Assembly (NCBI GenBank): GCA_963836785.1
Contig: CAWIKW010000007.1
Coordinates: forward strand, 186,001-250,000
Length of the DNA: 64,000 bases
Source: DASQPR01 sp963836785
GTDB taxonomy: Bacteria; Actinomycetota; Actinomycetes; Mycobacteriales; Micromonosporaceae
Reading direction: 5' to 3'
Shown: in pieces, positions 6,451-15,545 of the stretch
Layout of the letters: every line of letters starts with the position of its first letter
Numbering within the stretch: position 1 is the first letter of the stretch
Notes under the pieces: generated by a model
What the model saw: the letters and a program-made list of their open reading frames with translations, nothing else
What the model was told of the DNA's origin: nothing
Databases searched by the model: none
Program-made: the position numbers and the translations under genes

Positions 6451-9441
6451 GTGACGGCAGTTGTGGTAGTTCGATCGCCCGTACCGAGGATGGGACGCCG
6501 CGGCCGCCTGATCCTGATCGTCGTCGCGACCATCATCGTCGCGCTCATCCTGTTGAGCTCCCTCGTCAACATCCTCACCGATCGCTACTGGTTCGCCGAG
6601 GTGCACTACTCGCAGGTGTTCAGCACGATGCTGTGGACCCGCGTCGTGATGTTCTTCGTGGTCGGCATCGTGATCGGCGGCATCGTCGGCGGCAACCTGT
6701 ATTTGGCGTACCGGCTGCGGCCGTTGCTGCGCCCGACCTCGGCCGAGCAGCACGCCCTCGACCGCTACCGCATGCTGCTTTCCGGCCACATCGGCTGGTG
6801 GATCGGGATCATTTCGGGCCTGATCGGGCTGTTCTCCGGCATCTCCGGCCAGGGCCATTGGCAGACCTGGCTGCTATTCGTCAACGGCGGGTCGTTCGGC
6901 ATCAAGGATCCGCAGTTCGGCACGGACATCGGCTGGTACGTCTTCGACTATCCGTTCTGGCGATACCTGCTCGGCATCGGGTTCGCCGCCATGACGCTGT
7001 CGCTGATCGGCACGCTCGCCATGCACTACATCTTCGGCGGCGTGCGGCTGCAGGGTCGCGGCGAGCGGATCACCACGGCCGCCCGGGCCCAGATCACCAC
7101 GCTGCTGGCCGTGTTCATCCTGCTCAAGGCGATCGCGTACGTGCTCGACAAGCACGGTCTGCTCCTCGATCACATCGCGAGCATCAACTCGACCGGCGCC
7201 GGATACGCCGACATCAACGCGCTCGTGCCGGCCAAGACGATCCTGGCCTGGATCTCGGTCATCGCCGCCGTCGCCGTGCTGGTGTTCTCCAACGCGTTCA
7301 TTCGCAACCTGGTCTGGCCCGGGATGGCGATCGGCCTGCTGGTCATCTCGGCGATCGCGATCGGTGGCATCTACCCCTTCGCTGTGCAGCACTTCGTGGT
7401 CAACCCGAACCTGCCGAGCAAGGAACTCACGTACATCTCGCGAAGTATCGATGCGACCCGAACAGCGTTCGGATTGAACAACATCAAGACAACGCAATAT
7501 CCAGCCACGAATCAGACACCGCTCCCGTCGCTCGCGACCGACACCGGTACCGTTCCTAACATCCGGCTGCTCGACCCGGCTGTCGTCGCCGACACCTATA
7601 CCCAGCTGCAGCGGGCCCGTGGCTTCTACGACTTCGGCCAGAAGCTCGACATCGACCGCTATACGACCGGCGGCAAGACCCAGGACTATGTCGTGGGTAT
7701 TCGAGAGATCGATTACAGCAGCCCAGCCGGGCAGACCTGGAACTGGCAGAACGCCCACACGATCTACACCCACGGATCTGGCTTCGTCGCCGCGCCGGCC
7801 AACGAGACGGTATGCCAGGGCGCACCGTACTTTGTCGCCGGCGTGCTCGACACGAGCTCCTCGGGGGCGGATCAGACTGGTCAGCAGTGCTTCTCCGACA
7901 CCAACCAATTCCCGGCCGAGATGCAGGGCATCTACTACGGCGAAGGGATGGGCTCATACGCGGTCGTCGGCCAGCCGGCCGGCTCGAAACCACGTGAATA
8001 CGGCGGCCCGACCGGCAACAACGCCGACCAGTACGTGACTTACAGCGGTAGCGGTGGCGTGTCGGTGGCCTCCTACTGGCGCCGGTTGCTCTACGGATGG
8101 AAGTTCAAGGAGCCGAACTTCCTGATCTCCGGGGTCTTCAACGCCGACTCGAAGGTTCTCTACAACCGAGATCCGCGCGAGCGCGTCGAAAAGGTCGCGC
8201 CGTTCCTCACGATCGACGGCGACCCGTACCCGGCCGTGGTCAATGGGCGGATCACGTGGATCCTCGACGGCTACACGACCGCGTCCACGTACCCCTACTC
8301 CAACCAGGTCGACCTGCGGAACGCGACCAGCGACGCCCAGGTCGGCACCGGGGTCGCGCGGCAAGCCGATCAGACGATCAACTACATGCGCAACTCGGTC
8401 AAGGCGACCGTCGATGCGTACAACGGGACTGTCACGCTCTACCAGTTCGGTGCGGACGACCCGATCCTCGACGCGTGGAACAAGGCATTCGGCGGCCACC
8501 TCGTCAAGCCGGCGTCGGACATCCCGCCCGCTCTGGCCGCCCATTTCCGGTACCCGGAAGACCAGTTCAAGGTGCAGCGCGACCTTTTGACGCGCTACCA
8601 CGTCACCAACCCGCAGGACTTCTTCTCCGGTCAGGACTTCTGGCAGGTGCCCAACGACCCGGCGAATGAGAACACCGGTCTACAGCCGCCCTACTACCTG
8701 CTCGCGCAGTTCCCGAACCAGGCCGCGCCAACATTCCAGCTCACGGCGGCCATGACTCTGCGTACGCAGCCGAACCTCTCGGCGTTGGTGACCGGCTACT
8801 ACGGCGCGGACGGCGCTCCGCAGTTGCAGGTGTTGCAAACGACCCAAGTGCTCGGACCGACCCAGGTCCAACAGAAGATGCAGAACGATCCGAACGTACG
8901 AACGCAATTGTCGCTCTACACCTCGGCCAACTCACAAGTCGAGTACGGCAACCTACTGTCACTGCCGCTCGACCGCGGGATTTTGTACGTGGAGCCGGTC
9001 TACATCAAATCGACGAACCCGGGCTCATACCCGCTGATGAAGAAGGTGCTGCTGAATTACGGCGACTTTGTCGCGTTTGCCGACGATACCGCCAGCGGCA
9101 TCGCCGACCTGCTGAGCCAGGCGAAGAACGGGGCTCCGTCCACGACTCCACCCACGGCGCCGACCAATCCGTCGCCGCCTCCGTCAGCGACACCACCACC
9201 AACAGCGCCGTCGCCGACCCCAACGGCGCCCGGGACGGCGAATTCCGCCGCGCTGGCCGCCGCTATCCATGACATCAACCAGGCACTCGCCGATCTGAGT
9301 AAGGCACAGAAGGCGGGCGACTTCAGCGCCTACGGAGCGGCCCTTCAAGAGCTCAACAATGCGACGGCCGCCTACGAGAAAGCCCTGAATTCCAGCGGCA
9401 GCGCGCCGCCGGCTAGTCCGACCCCCGCACCGACAAGATAG
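6451..9441 (+). CDS. UPF0182 family large membrane protein
   Basis: This 996-residue protein has about seven transmembrane helices in the first 320 residues, then a large extracytoplasmic region with many Tyr/Gly/Asn segments (for example G-I-Y-Y-G-E-G-M), and ends in a Pro/Thr/Ser-rich linker (about 890-930) and a short helical tail. Size and layout match the actinobacterial/cyanobacterial UPF0182 (COG1615) family, whose function is unknown. GTG 6451 has a purine-rich GGAGAG almost touching it, and GTG 6463 in the same frame is a reasonable alternative with better spacing. The C-terminal proline-rich linker differs from the acidic tails seen in many relatives. Confidence 0.92.
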   Translation: MTAVVVVRSPVPRMGRRGRLILIVVATIIVALILLSSLVNILTDRYWFAEVHYSQVFSTMLWTRVVMFFVVGIVIGGIVGGNLYLAYRLRPLLRPTSAEQHALDRYRMLLSGHIGWWIGIISGLIGLFSGISGQGHWQTWLLFVNGGSFGIKDPQFGTDIGWYVFDYPFWRYLLGIGFAAMTLSLIGTLAMHYIFGGVRLQGRGERITTAARAQITTLLAVFILLKAIAYVLDKHGLLLDHIASINSTGAGYADINALVPAKTILAWISVIAAVAVLVFSNAFIRNLVWPGMAIGLLVISAIAIGGIYPFAVQHFVVNPNLPSKELTYISRSIDATRTAFGLNNIKTTQYPATNQTPLPSLATDTGTVPNIRLLDPAVVADTYTQLQRARGFYDFGQKLDIDRYTTGGKTQDYVVGIREIDYSSPAGQTWNWQNAHTIYTHGSGFVAAPANETVCQGAPYFVAGVLDTSSSGADQTGQQCFSDTNQFPAEMQGIYYGEGMGSYAVVGQPAGSKPREYGGPTGNNADQYVTYSGSGGVSVASYWRRLLYGWKFKEPNFLISGVFNADSKVLYNRDPRERVEKVAPFLTIDGDPYPAVVNGRITWILDGYTTASTYPYSNQVDLRNATSDAQVGTGVARQADQTINYMRNSVKATVDAYNGTVTLYQFGADDPILDAWNKAFGGHLVKPASDIPPALAAHFRYPEDQFKVQRDLLTRYHVTNPQDFFSGQDFWQVPNDPANENTGLQPPYYLLAQFPNQAAPTFQLTAAMTLRTQPNLSALVTGYYGADGAPQLQVLQTTQVLGPTQVQQKMQNDPNVRTQLSLYTSANSQVEYGNLLSLPLDRGILYVEPVYIKSTNPGSYPLMKKVLLNYGDFVAFADDTASGIADLLSQAKNGAPSTTPPTAPTNPSPPPSATPPPTAPSPTPTAPGTANSAALAAAIHDINQALADLSKAQKAGDFSAYGAALQELNNATAAYEKALNSSGSAPPASPTPAPTR

Positions 9442-9558
9442 GGCGCCGGACCGCCGGGTCGGCATCAGCTCGACATCCGTACGCTCCACACGTCGACGTC
9501 GACCGGTGCCGGGACACGGATGATGGTCACGCCGTGCCCGGGCCGGCCGAGGATGGTG

Positions 9559-9984
9559 TCAACCGCTCGACGTGACCGGAAGCTGCTTGATCAGTGGATC
9601 GCAGGGACAGTGACTGTTCAGGTCGCCGACCTGCCCCGCGATCGGCAGGAAAAACACGAGGCCGAGCGCCAGACCGACGACCATGCCGGTGAGCATTCCG
9701 GCCGAGCGCGTCGGCCGCCGCCGGTAACCGACGATCGCGGCAATCACGACCGCCATAGTCACCGCGGAACCAGCACCGACGAGAAGACCGAGAGCGGCCG
9801 CGAGCGTGTCGTGCGGATCATGGCCGCCCCGATAGAAGGCCGCCCAGGCGTACGCGCAAATGGTGAGCACGTAGCCGATCAGACCAACGAGGAGGCCGTT
9901 GCCGAAGCTGTCGGGCCGGCCGCGCCGCGCGCGGGGGCGGGGTCGGGACTTGAACGCGTCCACGACGCTCTGGTCGTTTGCCAT
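9559..9984 (-). CDS. small membrane protein, unknown function
   Basis: The 141-residue product has a basic, arginine-rich N-terminus (residues 12-25) and three hydrophobic segments (about 28-48, 62-86 and 97-118). A short C-terminal tail holds C-P-C. The start ATG 9984 follows a purine-rich GGAGG. It converges on UPF0182. I do not recognise a family. The C-x-C pair on the likely outer side is the only distinctive motif. Confidence 0.65.
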   Translation of the reverse strand: MANDQSVVDAFKSRPRPRARRGRPDSFGNGLLVGLIGYVLTICAYAWAAFYRGGHDPHDTLAAALGLLVGAGSAVTMAVVIAAIVGYRRRPTRSAGMLTGMVVGLALGLVFFLPIAGQVGDLNSHCPCDPLIKQLPVTSSG

Positions 9985-10010
9985 CCGACCTCCCTCGCAG
10001 ACCCGTCATG

Positions 10011-10080
10011 CGCCTCGCGGCTGCGCTACGCATCGGCGGTGCCAACGCGCCTCGCGGCTGCGCTACGCATCGGCGGTGCC
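10011..10080. repeat. dispersed 33-bp element, two tandem copies
   Basis: Two identical copies (10011-10043 and 10048-10080; period 37) begin CGCCTCGCGGCTGCGC and end CATCGGCGGTGCC. The same unit appears in reverse orientation three times at 18983-19086. Each copy contains a small perfect inverted repeat, TGCG-CTA-CGCA. The array sits in the leader between two minus-strand genes. Confidence 0.85.
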
Positions 10081-10173
10081 GGCACCATATCGCCTGATCC
10101 GGGGGTTAGGCACGGCCGTCCGTCCGGAAGTTCGTCGATCGACTCGGCACGCGCGTACGGTCCGCCGGCGGTT

Positions 10174-10437
10174 TCACCCGTCCGGGCGATCGAGCAGACC
10201 GACCACCATCGCGTGGACGGCATCGGCATCGTCCTTGTCGCGTACGTGTGCCCGAGCGTTGCGGACGGTGTACCACTCGTCGGCGTCCTTGTACTGCACG
10301 TGGAGCGTCACGTCGCCGGCGTCGTCGACATCGGTCCGTAGGGTCAGCCGTCCGGTGATGACCCCGACGTCGTCGGTCATCACACCGCCGGGCGGCGCGG
10401 TCACGTCGGTTGTGCGGGGGCTGGCTGAGCTGCTCAT
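10174..10437 (-). CDS. small conserved-looking hypothetical protein
   Basis: This 87-residue protein has no signal peptide. The middle reads as alternating beta strands (I-T-G-R-L-T-L-R-T-D and V-T-L-H-V-Q-Y-K-D), with D-E-W-Y-T-V and a C-terminal helix. The shape is that of a small beta-sheet protein, but I recognise no family. It starts at ATG 10437, between the membrane-protein gene and the HNH nuclease gene on the same strand. Codon use fits its neighbours. Confidence 0.6.
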   Translation of the reverse strand: MSSSASPRTTDVTAPPGGVMTDDVGVITGRLTLRTDVDDAGDVTLHVQYKDADEWYTVRNARAHVRDKDDADAVHAMVVGLLDRPDG

Positions 10438-10484
10438 CGGTCACTCGTCCCTTCGCCGGTGGCCACCGCGGGCGGCGCCGGTCG

Positions 10485-11141
10485 TCACGAGCACGTGGCG
10501 AGCATGTCCAGCAACGCAGCCTTCTCCGCCGTGGTGATGGTCAATTTCCAGTACGCCTTCACCGTTACCCAATCCGTGGCGTACGTGCACCAGAAGTCGT
10601 GGTTCGGCGGCTTCCACTGTGACGGGTCCTGGTCGCCCTTGGCCTCGTTGTCCCTCGAGTCGACGGCGAGCAGTTGCGGACGGGTCAAGTCGTTGGCGAA
10701 CGCCTTGCGTTGATCGTCGGTCCAGTTTTTGGCGCCCGACAGCCAGGCGTTGCCCAGTGGCACGACGTGATCGATCTGCAGGTCCTGCGGATCGCTGTAC
10801 GTCTTCTCGTTGTACGGACTCGTCCACGAGCCCTGATAGATCTTGCAGTCGGCCGACGTCTTGACGCCGTGGCCCTGGCGCTTCAGGACGACGTCGCGGG
10901 TGTTGCAGCCGCTGCCCTGCGATGCCCAGATGTGAAAGCGTGTGCGGCTGTAGCCGGCCATCGAGAGACCGCCAGCGATCGTCAGGTCCTTGAGCTCCTT
11001 GGTCGCGGCGCTCGCACTGGCACCGGTCGGTGTCGCGCCCGGATCGGCGCTCGACGGCACCGTGAGACCTTCGCAGCCGGCCAGCGCCAGCGACACGAGC
11101 ACCACGGCGGCCGTGGTCAGAGCGAACTTGAGGCGTCGCAT
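10485..11141 (-). CDS. secreted HNH-family nuclease lipoprotein (DUF1524/GmrSD type)
   Basis: The 218-residue protein has a lipoprotein signal peptide with lipobox L-A-G-C (C23) after a hydrophobic run at residues 6-20. The body carries the D-H-V-V-P-L-G motif (H125) and a downstream N-D-L-x-R-P-Q-L and N-E-A-K-G-D segment, which form the His-Me finger of HNH-type DUF1524 nucleases. Four cysteines outside the signal could form disulfides, as expected for an exported enzyme. This type is common in actinobacteria as an extracellular DNase. The ATG at 11141 is the only start that gives a signal peptide. A role in nutrient scavenging from DNA is inferred. Confidence 0.88.
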   Translation of the reverse strand: MRRLKFALTTAAVVLVSLALAGCEGLTVPSSADPGATPTGASASAATKELKDLTIAGGLSMAGYSRTRFHIWASQGSGCNTRDVVLKRQGHGVKTSADCKIYQGSWTSPYNEKTYSDPQDLQIDHVVPLGNAWLSGAKNWTDDQRKAFANDLTRPQLLAVDSRDNEAKGDQDPSQWKPPNHDFWCTYATDWVTVKAYWKLTITTAEKAALLDMLATCS

Positions 11142-11337
11142 TCGGTGTCCTGTCGGCAAACGCGCCCGGCCGCCAGATTCGGCGGCACCAGCGGGGGGAC
11201 TGGTGCGAGCAAAGTACCGGGCATCCGGCCTCGGCTCACGTGGGCACGCCGATGCCCGGCCGCCGATTTGGAATCCGTTGGGTTCCTTGAGTGAAACTGA
11301 TTTGTTGCCCACGGGGACCGTATGGGATGCAGTGGGG

Positions 11338-11874
11338 ATGATATTTGTGAATTCGTCGTCGGGTCTGCGCGGCGCCGCTGCTCGTAGCTTGGGCGTGATG
11401 GCGGCCGCGCTCGGTGACCTCGACGGCGCCGACCGTTTCCTCAGTGACGCGGCGCGGATGGAGCATCGGATCGGCTCGCTACCGTTCGAGGCGCTGACGG
11501 CGTACGAGCACGCGCGGGTACTCGCGCAACGTGGTGCGTCGGGTGACCGGGAGCGGGCGACCGGCCTCTGCGAGCGGGCCGTCTTCACGGCACGCCGTCT
11601 TCGTATGGACCGCGTCGCCGCGGCCGCGGATGGTCTCGCCGACGAGCTGTCCGGCGTGCGGGCCGGGGCGGCCAGCCTGACCGGCCGCGAGCGCGAGATC
11701 GCCGCGCTGGTCGCCGAGGGGCTGCCGAATCGGCAGATCGCAGCTCGCCTCGTCGTCTCCGAGCGAACCGTGGAAACCCATGTCCGGGCGGCGCTGGCGA
11801 AGATCGGCGCGACAAACCGGACACAGCTCGCAGCGTGGGCGACCCGCACCGGTATCCGTTCACCGCAGCGCTAG
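11338..11874 (+). CDS. short LuxR-family regulator, C-terminal part of a LAL-type protein
   Basis: The 178-residue product ends in a clear LuxR/GerE helix-turn-helix: L-T-G-R-E-R-E-I-A-A-L-V-A-E-G, then I-A-A-R-L-V-V-S-E-R-T-V-E-T-H-V. The preceding 100 residues look like the last helical repeats of a large ATP-binding LuxR (LAL) regulator (A-L-G-D-L-D-G-A-D-R-F-L-S-D-A-A). LAL proteins usually have 800-1000 residues with an N-terminal Walker ATPase. Nothing of that remains upstream, where the opposite strand encodes the HNH nuclease. It is therefore either a truncated relic or a stand-alone DNA-binding remnant. ATG 11338 is the best start; no strong ribosome site other than GTGGGG precedes it. 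Confidence 0.7.
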   Translation: MIFVNSSSGLRGAAARSLGVMAAALGDLDGADRFLSDAARMEHRIGSLPFEALTAYEHARVLAQRGASGDRERATGLCERAVFTARRLRMDRVAAAADGLADELSGVRAGAASLTGREREIAALVAEGLPNRQIAARLVVSERTVETHVRAALAKIGATNRTQLAAWATRTGIRSPQR

Positions 11875-11994
11875 GCGCCGATGGGTGGCCCAGCGACATC
11901 TACGTAGCGATTCTCGGTAGGTCCACGGAGGCGCGGGCCGCCCGGCTTCCCCGAACATCGACCGTGACAGCACGACATCACGGAGGTGTTCGAC

Positions 11995-12357
11995 ATGTAC
12001 GCCCAGATCGCAACGCTCGCGGCGGAACCGGATTCGGTCGCCGTCGCGGCTCTCGACGGCGCCCGCGTACGACCGGGGTTCGTCGGCGGCTACGCACTCG
12101 CGCTGATCGGCCCGCCGCGTGGGTTGATGGTGACCTTGTGGGACGACGCCGCCGTGGTGCCGGATCCGGCGGTGGAAACCTACGTCGTCGACGGTGATTG
12201 GGTCGGGCGCGACGGCGGCGCGGCACCGGCCGCTGCGTCGATCGCCTCGTTCGACGGACCGATCTCGGCGGAGCTGGAGGAGGCGGCCGCGTTCGCATCC
12301 GAGCATCGCGTCGTTCCGGCCATCGTGGCCGTTCCCGGCACGATCGCTTGGACGTAG
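11995..12357 (+). CDS. hypothetical protein, possible ABM-type dimeric fold
   Basis: This 120-residue protein starts at ATG 11995, with GGAGG eight bases upstream. The short size, an early hydrophobic beta strand, a central G-L-M-V-T-L-W-D-D strand and a late helix followed by a C-terminal strand are compatible with an antibiotic-biosynthesis-monooxygenase-like (ferredoxin fold) protein. No diagnostic residue supports that firmly. It ends at a strong bidirectional hairpin shared with the symporter operon. Function unknown. Confidence 0.6.
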   Translation: MYAQIATLAAEPDSVAVAALDGARVRPGFVGGYALALIGPPRGLMVTLWDDAAVVPDPAVETYVVDGDWVGRDGGAAPAAASIASFDGPISAELEEAAAFASEHRVVPAIVAVPGTIAWT

Positions 12358-12395
12358 GCCTGGTTGGACGCCTGATAGCCGTACCCACAAAGGAA

Positions 12396-12428
12396 GGGGC
12401 AGGCGGAGCGTGACGCTCCGCCTGCCCC
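12396..12428. terminator. bidirectional terminator hairpin
   Basis: A perfect 15-bp stem, GGGGCAGGCGGAGCG (12396-12410) with CGCTCCGCCTGCCCC (12414-12428), and a TGA loop lie between convergent genes. Read on the minus strand the stem is followed by TTCCTTTG, a modest T tract, so it best serves the symporter operon. Confidence 0.85.
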
Positions 12429-12444
12429 GCACGCGCGACGGTGA

Positions 12445-14118
12445 TCAGGTTGTCGGCGCGGGCTCCGGCAGTTCGTCGCCGGCCAGCGTGCCCTGACCCG
12501 GTTGACGAGGAACGGACGCCCGCTCCGGCCGAGCTTCGGCCGGGTCGTGCGTGTAGTCGTCCGGGCTCGTGGCGTCCACACCATCCGGCGTCTTGAGTGC
12601 CTTGCAGATGAGCGTGACGATGACTGCGACCACGAGGTTGGCGATCACGGCGACGAAGCCGACGTAGATCGTCGCCTTCGCGTTCAGGCCGATCGACGTC
12701 GGATCGAACCACTTGGCGATCGGGAAGGCCGAGCCGCCGAAGTGCTTGTGGTTCGTCGCCGGGTTCGGGATCTGGTCGAGCATCCACATCCCGAGGCCCA
12801 TGCCGACGATCCAGCCGGCGACGAGGCCCCACCGGTGCAACCACCGCGTGTAGAGGCCGACCGCGACGGCGGGCAGCGTCTGCAGGATGATGACGCCACC
12901 GATCAGCTGCAGGTCAATGGAGAACTGCGGGCTGATGAGAAGGATCACCGCTACGGCGCCGATCTTCACGATCAGCGACGCGATCTTGCTGACCGCGGCT
13001 TGCCGGGCCGGAGTGGCATCCCGCTTGATGTATTCGAGGTAGATGTTGCGGGTGAACAGGTTGGCCGCCGCGATCGACATGATGGCCGCCGGCACCAACG
13101 CGCCGATCGCCACCGCCGCGAACGCGACGCCGGCGAACCAGTGCGGGAACATCTGGTCGAACAGCACGGGTACGACGGTGTTCGTGTCCGCCTTGCCGTC
13201 GGTCACGATCGGCTTGACCTTGGCCGCGATCGCCATGTAGCCGAGCAGCGCGATCAGACCGAGCAGCAGGCTGTAGGCCGGCAGCGCGGACATGTTGCGC
13301 TTGATGACATTGCGCGACCGGCTGGCCAGCACTCCGGTGACACTGTGCGGGTACAGGAACAGCGCGAGCGCCGATCCGAAGGCGAGCGTGATGTATTGGA
13401 TCTGGTTCGCCGGGCCGAGCAGCGTGCTGCCCGGCGTTTTCTTAGCCGCGAGCGTCGTCTGGGCGGTGTCGAAGATCTTGTGGTATCCGCCCAGCTTGTA
13501 CGGGATGTAGATGATCGCCACGATGATCACGATGTAGATCAGCATGTCCTTGACGAAGGCGATCAGTGCCGGTGCCCGCAGCCCCGAGCTGTACGTGTAC
13601 GCCGCAAGAATCGCGAACGCGACGATCAGCGCCCACGTCGGGTTGACGTGCATCGCCTTGAGGACCGACTCGATGCCGACGAGCTGCAACGCGATGTACG
13701 GCATCGTGGCGACGATGCCGGTGATCGCGACGAGCAGCGCCATTGTGGACGAGCCGGACCGGGCGCGTACGAAGTCGGCCGGCGTGACGAGTCCATGGCG
13801 GCGGGACACCGACCACAGCCGGACCAGCACGACGAACACCAGTGGGTAGACCACGACCGTGTACGGCACCGCGTAGAACCCGAGTGCTCCGGACGCGAAG
13901 AGCAACGCCGGTACGGCCACGAACGTGTAGGCGGTGTAGAGATCTCCGCCGACCAGGAACCAGGTGACCCAGGATCCGAACTGGCGTCCGCCGAGGCCCC
14001 ACTCGTCGATGTGCGCCATCGACGCCGGCCGCTTCCAGCGGGCCGCGAGGAAGCCGATGACCGCGACCGCGAGGAAGATGATCGCCGAAATGATGATTTC
14101 GCTCAGATGCGCCCTCAC
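12445..14118 (-). CDS. sodium:solute symporter, MctP-type monocarboxylate permease
   Basis: The 557-residue protein has about 13 hydrophobic helices with the SSS-family pattern. It includes an early D-E-W-G-L-G-G-R-Q-F-G segment, a G-x-S/T-rich core and an I-M-S-I-A-A-A-N-L-F-T-R stretch after helix 9. It sits behind a DUF3311 gene, the pairing found for MctP/MctC-like permeases that import acetate, propionate or pyruvate. The start GTG (14116-14118) overlaps the DUF3311 stop by four bases (GTGA), so translation is probably coupled. The soluble C-terminal 50 residues are charged and Pro-rich. The substrate class is inferred from the gene pair. Confidence 0.85.
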   Translation of the reverse strand: MRAHLSEIIISAIIFLAVAVIGFLAARWKRPASMAHIDEWGLGGRQFGSWVTWFLVGGDLYTAYTFVAVPALLFASGALGFYAVPYTVVVYPLVFVVLVRLWSVSRRHGLVTPADFVRARSGSSTMALLVAITGIVATMPYIALQLVGIESVLKAMHVNPTWALIVAFAILAAYTYSSGLRAPALIAFVKDMLIYIVIIVAIIYIPYKLGGYHKIFDTAQTTLAAKKTPGSTLLGPANQIQYITLAFGSALALFLYPHSVTGVLASRSRNVIKRNMSALPAYSLLLGLIALLGYMAIAAKVKPIVTDGKADTNTVVPVLFDQMFPHWFAGVAFAAVAIGALVPAAIMSIAAANLFTRNIYLEYIKRDATPARQAAVSKIASLIVKIGAVAVILLISPQFSIDLQLIGGVIILQTLPAVAVGLYTRWLHRWGLVAGWIVGMGLGMWMLDQIPNPATNHKHFGGSAFPIAKWFDPTSIGLNAKATIYVGFVAVIANLVVAVIVTLICKALKTPDGVDATSPDDYTHDPAEARPERASVPRQPGQGTLAGDELPEPAPTT

Positions 14119-14351
14119 GACCGGTCACCCCGGTCCTTGGTGAGCCGGTAGACGAGCGTCGTCGTGCCGACGCCGAGGATGATGAACGCGAGCTGTAGCC
14201 AGTAGAACCGGGGGAAGCCGAGGAAATACGGGTTCTTGCCGTTGTAGAGGAAGGTCAGCAGCGGGACGATCACCGGGACGATGAGCAGCCAATGCCAGGG
14301 GCTTCGTCCATTGGATCGACCGGGACCGCCCGAATCTTGTTGCTCGGACAT
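14115..14351 (-). CDS. DUF3311 small membrane partner of the symporter
   Basis: This 78-residue protein has a short polar N-terminus and two transmembrane helices (about 20-36 and 51-68), typical of DUF3311 subunits encoded just before MctP-type symporters. ATG 14351 has GGAGGGA nine bases upstream. Its stop overlaps the symporter start. It probably stabilises or helps insert the permease, by analogy to other two-gene SSS systems. Confidence 0.85.
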   Translation of the reverse strand: MSEQQDSGGPGRSNGRSPWHWLLIVPVIVPLLTFLYNGKNPYFLGFPRFYWLQLAFIILGVGTTTLVYRLTKDRGDRS

Positions 14352-14711
14352 GGAAGGGTCCCTCCGATGAGGAGACGGCCGACTCTGTCGCCGGCCGAGC
14401 GTCGGATTGTCACATCGGCGTACACCGATATGACGATCACATTGATCGGACGTTACCGCTGTCTGGACACTGTGCTCAAGAACCAATTCAATCTTGAGTA
14501 CTCGCAGGCACACAGCGTGATCAAAAGCGTCACGCAAACCGATCGTTTTCGGATGGTCGGCGATGACTCGGGCGCCGTGCCGTGCCGCGGCATCCGTCGG
14601 GCCAACCGCCCGCGGGCAACGCGGATGATTGCGCAACGCAGTTGAGCGGCCTACGCAGGTGAGCGGGCAACGCAGTTGAGCGGGGCAATCCGGTGTGACA
14701 GTGTGCGCGAC
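14352..14711. other. gap between divergent genes with a 17-bp tandem repeat
   Basis: Three 17-bp units start at 14637, 14654 and 14671 with the consensus CGCAGTTGAGCGGGCNA. They end about 24 bp before the methyltransferase start. The rest of the gap holds AT-richer sequence (14421-14550) that probably carries the promoter of the DUF3311-symporter operon. I see no gene. Confidence 0.7.
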
Positions 14712-15545
14712 GTGGATTCGTTTGCCGTGAACCGCGCCAACTGGGACGAACGCGCGCCGGCGCATGCGGCGTCGGTCGACTACGGCGTCCAGCGCTTCAT
14801 CGACGACCCGGACGCGTTAAGCGACGTCGTGCGGTTCGATCGGCCCCGGCTCGGCGACATTGCCGGTCGCCGCGGCGTCCACCTGCAGTGCCACATCGGC
14901 ACGGACACGATCTCGCTCGCGCGTCTCGGCGCGCGCATGACCGGCCTCGACTTCTCGCCCGCGGCGCTCGCCGAGGCCAGGCGCCTGGCCGCGAGTGCCG
15001 GCGCCGACGTCGACTTCGTCGAATCCGACGTGTACGGCGCACCGAACGTGCTCGGACGCGAGGCATTCGACCTTGTCTACACGGGCATCGGGGCGCTGAA
15101 CTGGCTGCCCGATATCCGCGGGTGGGCCGAGACGGTGGCGGCGCTCCTGCGACCGGGCGGCCGGCTGTTCGTCCGGGAAGGTCATCCGATGCTCTTCACG
15201 ATCGATGAGACGGTCACCGACGCCCTCGTGGTCCGCTACCCGTACGTCGAGATGGTCGAGCCGTTGGTCTTCGACCAGGACACGACGTACGTCGAGACGA
15301 CGCATCTGATCACGAACACGACGACGCACGAGTGGAACCACGGGCTCGGAGAGGTTGTGACGGCGCTCCTGGACGTAGGCATGCGACTGACCATGCTCGT
15401 CGAGCACGACAGCGTGCCGTGGATGGCGCTGCCGGAGCAGATGCGCCTGGGTGAGGACGGCGAGTGGCGACTCGTCGATCGTCCCGAGCGCTTGCCGCTG
15501 ACGTTCACGCTTCAGGCTCTGAAGCTGTCGGCGGGGCGCGAGTAG
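14712..15545 (+). CDS. class I SAM-dependent methyltransferase
   Basis: The 277-residue product begins M-D-S-F-A-V-N-R-A-N-W-D-E-R-A and has a methyltransferase core: H-L-Q-C-H-I-G-T-D-T (motif I), M-T-G-L-D-F-S (motif II acidic residue), then D-L-V-Y-T-G-I-G-A-L-N-W-L and a post-motif L-L-R-P-G-G-R-L-F-V-R-E. The small-molecule substrate is not evident. GTG 14712 is preferred by alignment with relatives that start D-x-F-x-x-N-R-A-N-W; GTG 14703 is nearly as good. There is no clear ribosome site, and the 17-bp repeat array is just upstream. Confidence 0.82.
   Translation: MDSFAVNRANWDERAPAHAASVDYGVQRFIDDPDALSDVVRFDRPRLGDIAGRRGVHLQCHIGTDTISLARLGARMTGLDFSPAALAEARRLAASAGADVDFVESDVYGAPNVLGREAFDLVYTGIGALNWLPDIRGWAETVAALLRPGGRLFVREGHPMLFTIDETVTDALVVRYPYVEMVEPLVFDQDTTYVETTHLITNTTTHEWNHGLGEVVTALLDVGMRLTMLVEHDSVPWMALPEQMRLGEDGEWRLVDRPERLPLTFTLQALKLSAGRE

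Noticed and set aside
6376..6858. long minus-strand open frames over UPF0182 and similar antisense frames elsewhere
   Set aside because: They follow the third-position GC bias of the true gene and read as Arg/His/Asp-rich low-complexity sequence.
10011..10080. array considered as a CRISPR
   Set aside because: Repeats are nearly contiguous (gaps of 3-4 bases), so there are no spacers, and no cas gene is nearby.
14408..14431. TGTCACA followed after 16 bases by TGAC before the divergent methyltransferase gene
   Set aside because: The -10 element CGTC is missing, so it was not counted as an ECF41 promoter; a seven-base match alone is likely by chance.
14693..14700. TGTGACA near the methyltransferase start, read on the minus strand
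   Set aside because: On the minus strand the sequence after a 16-base spacer is AACT, not CGTC.
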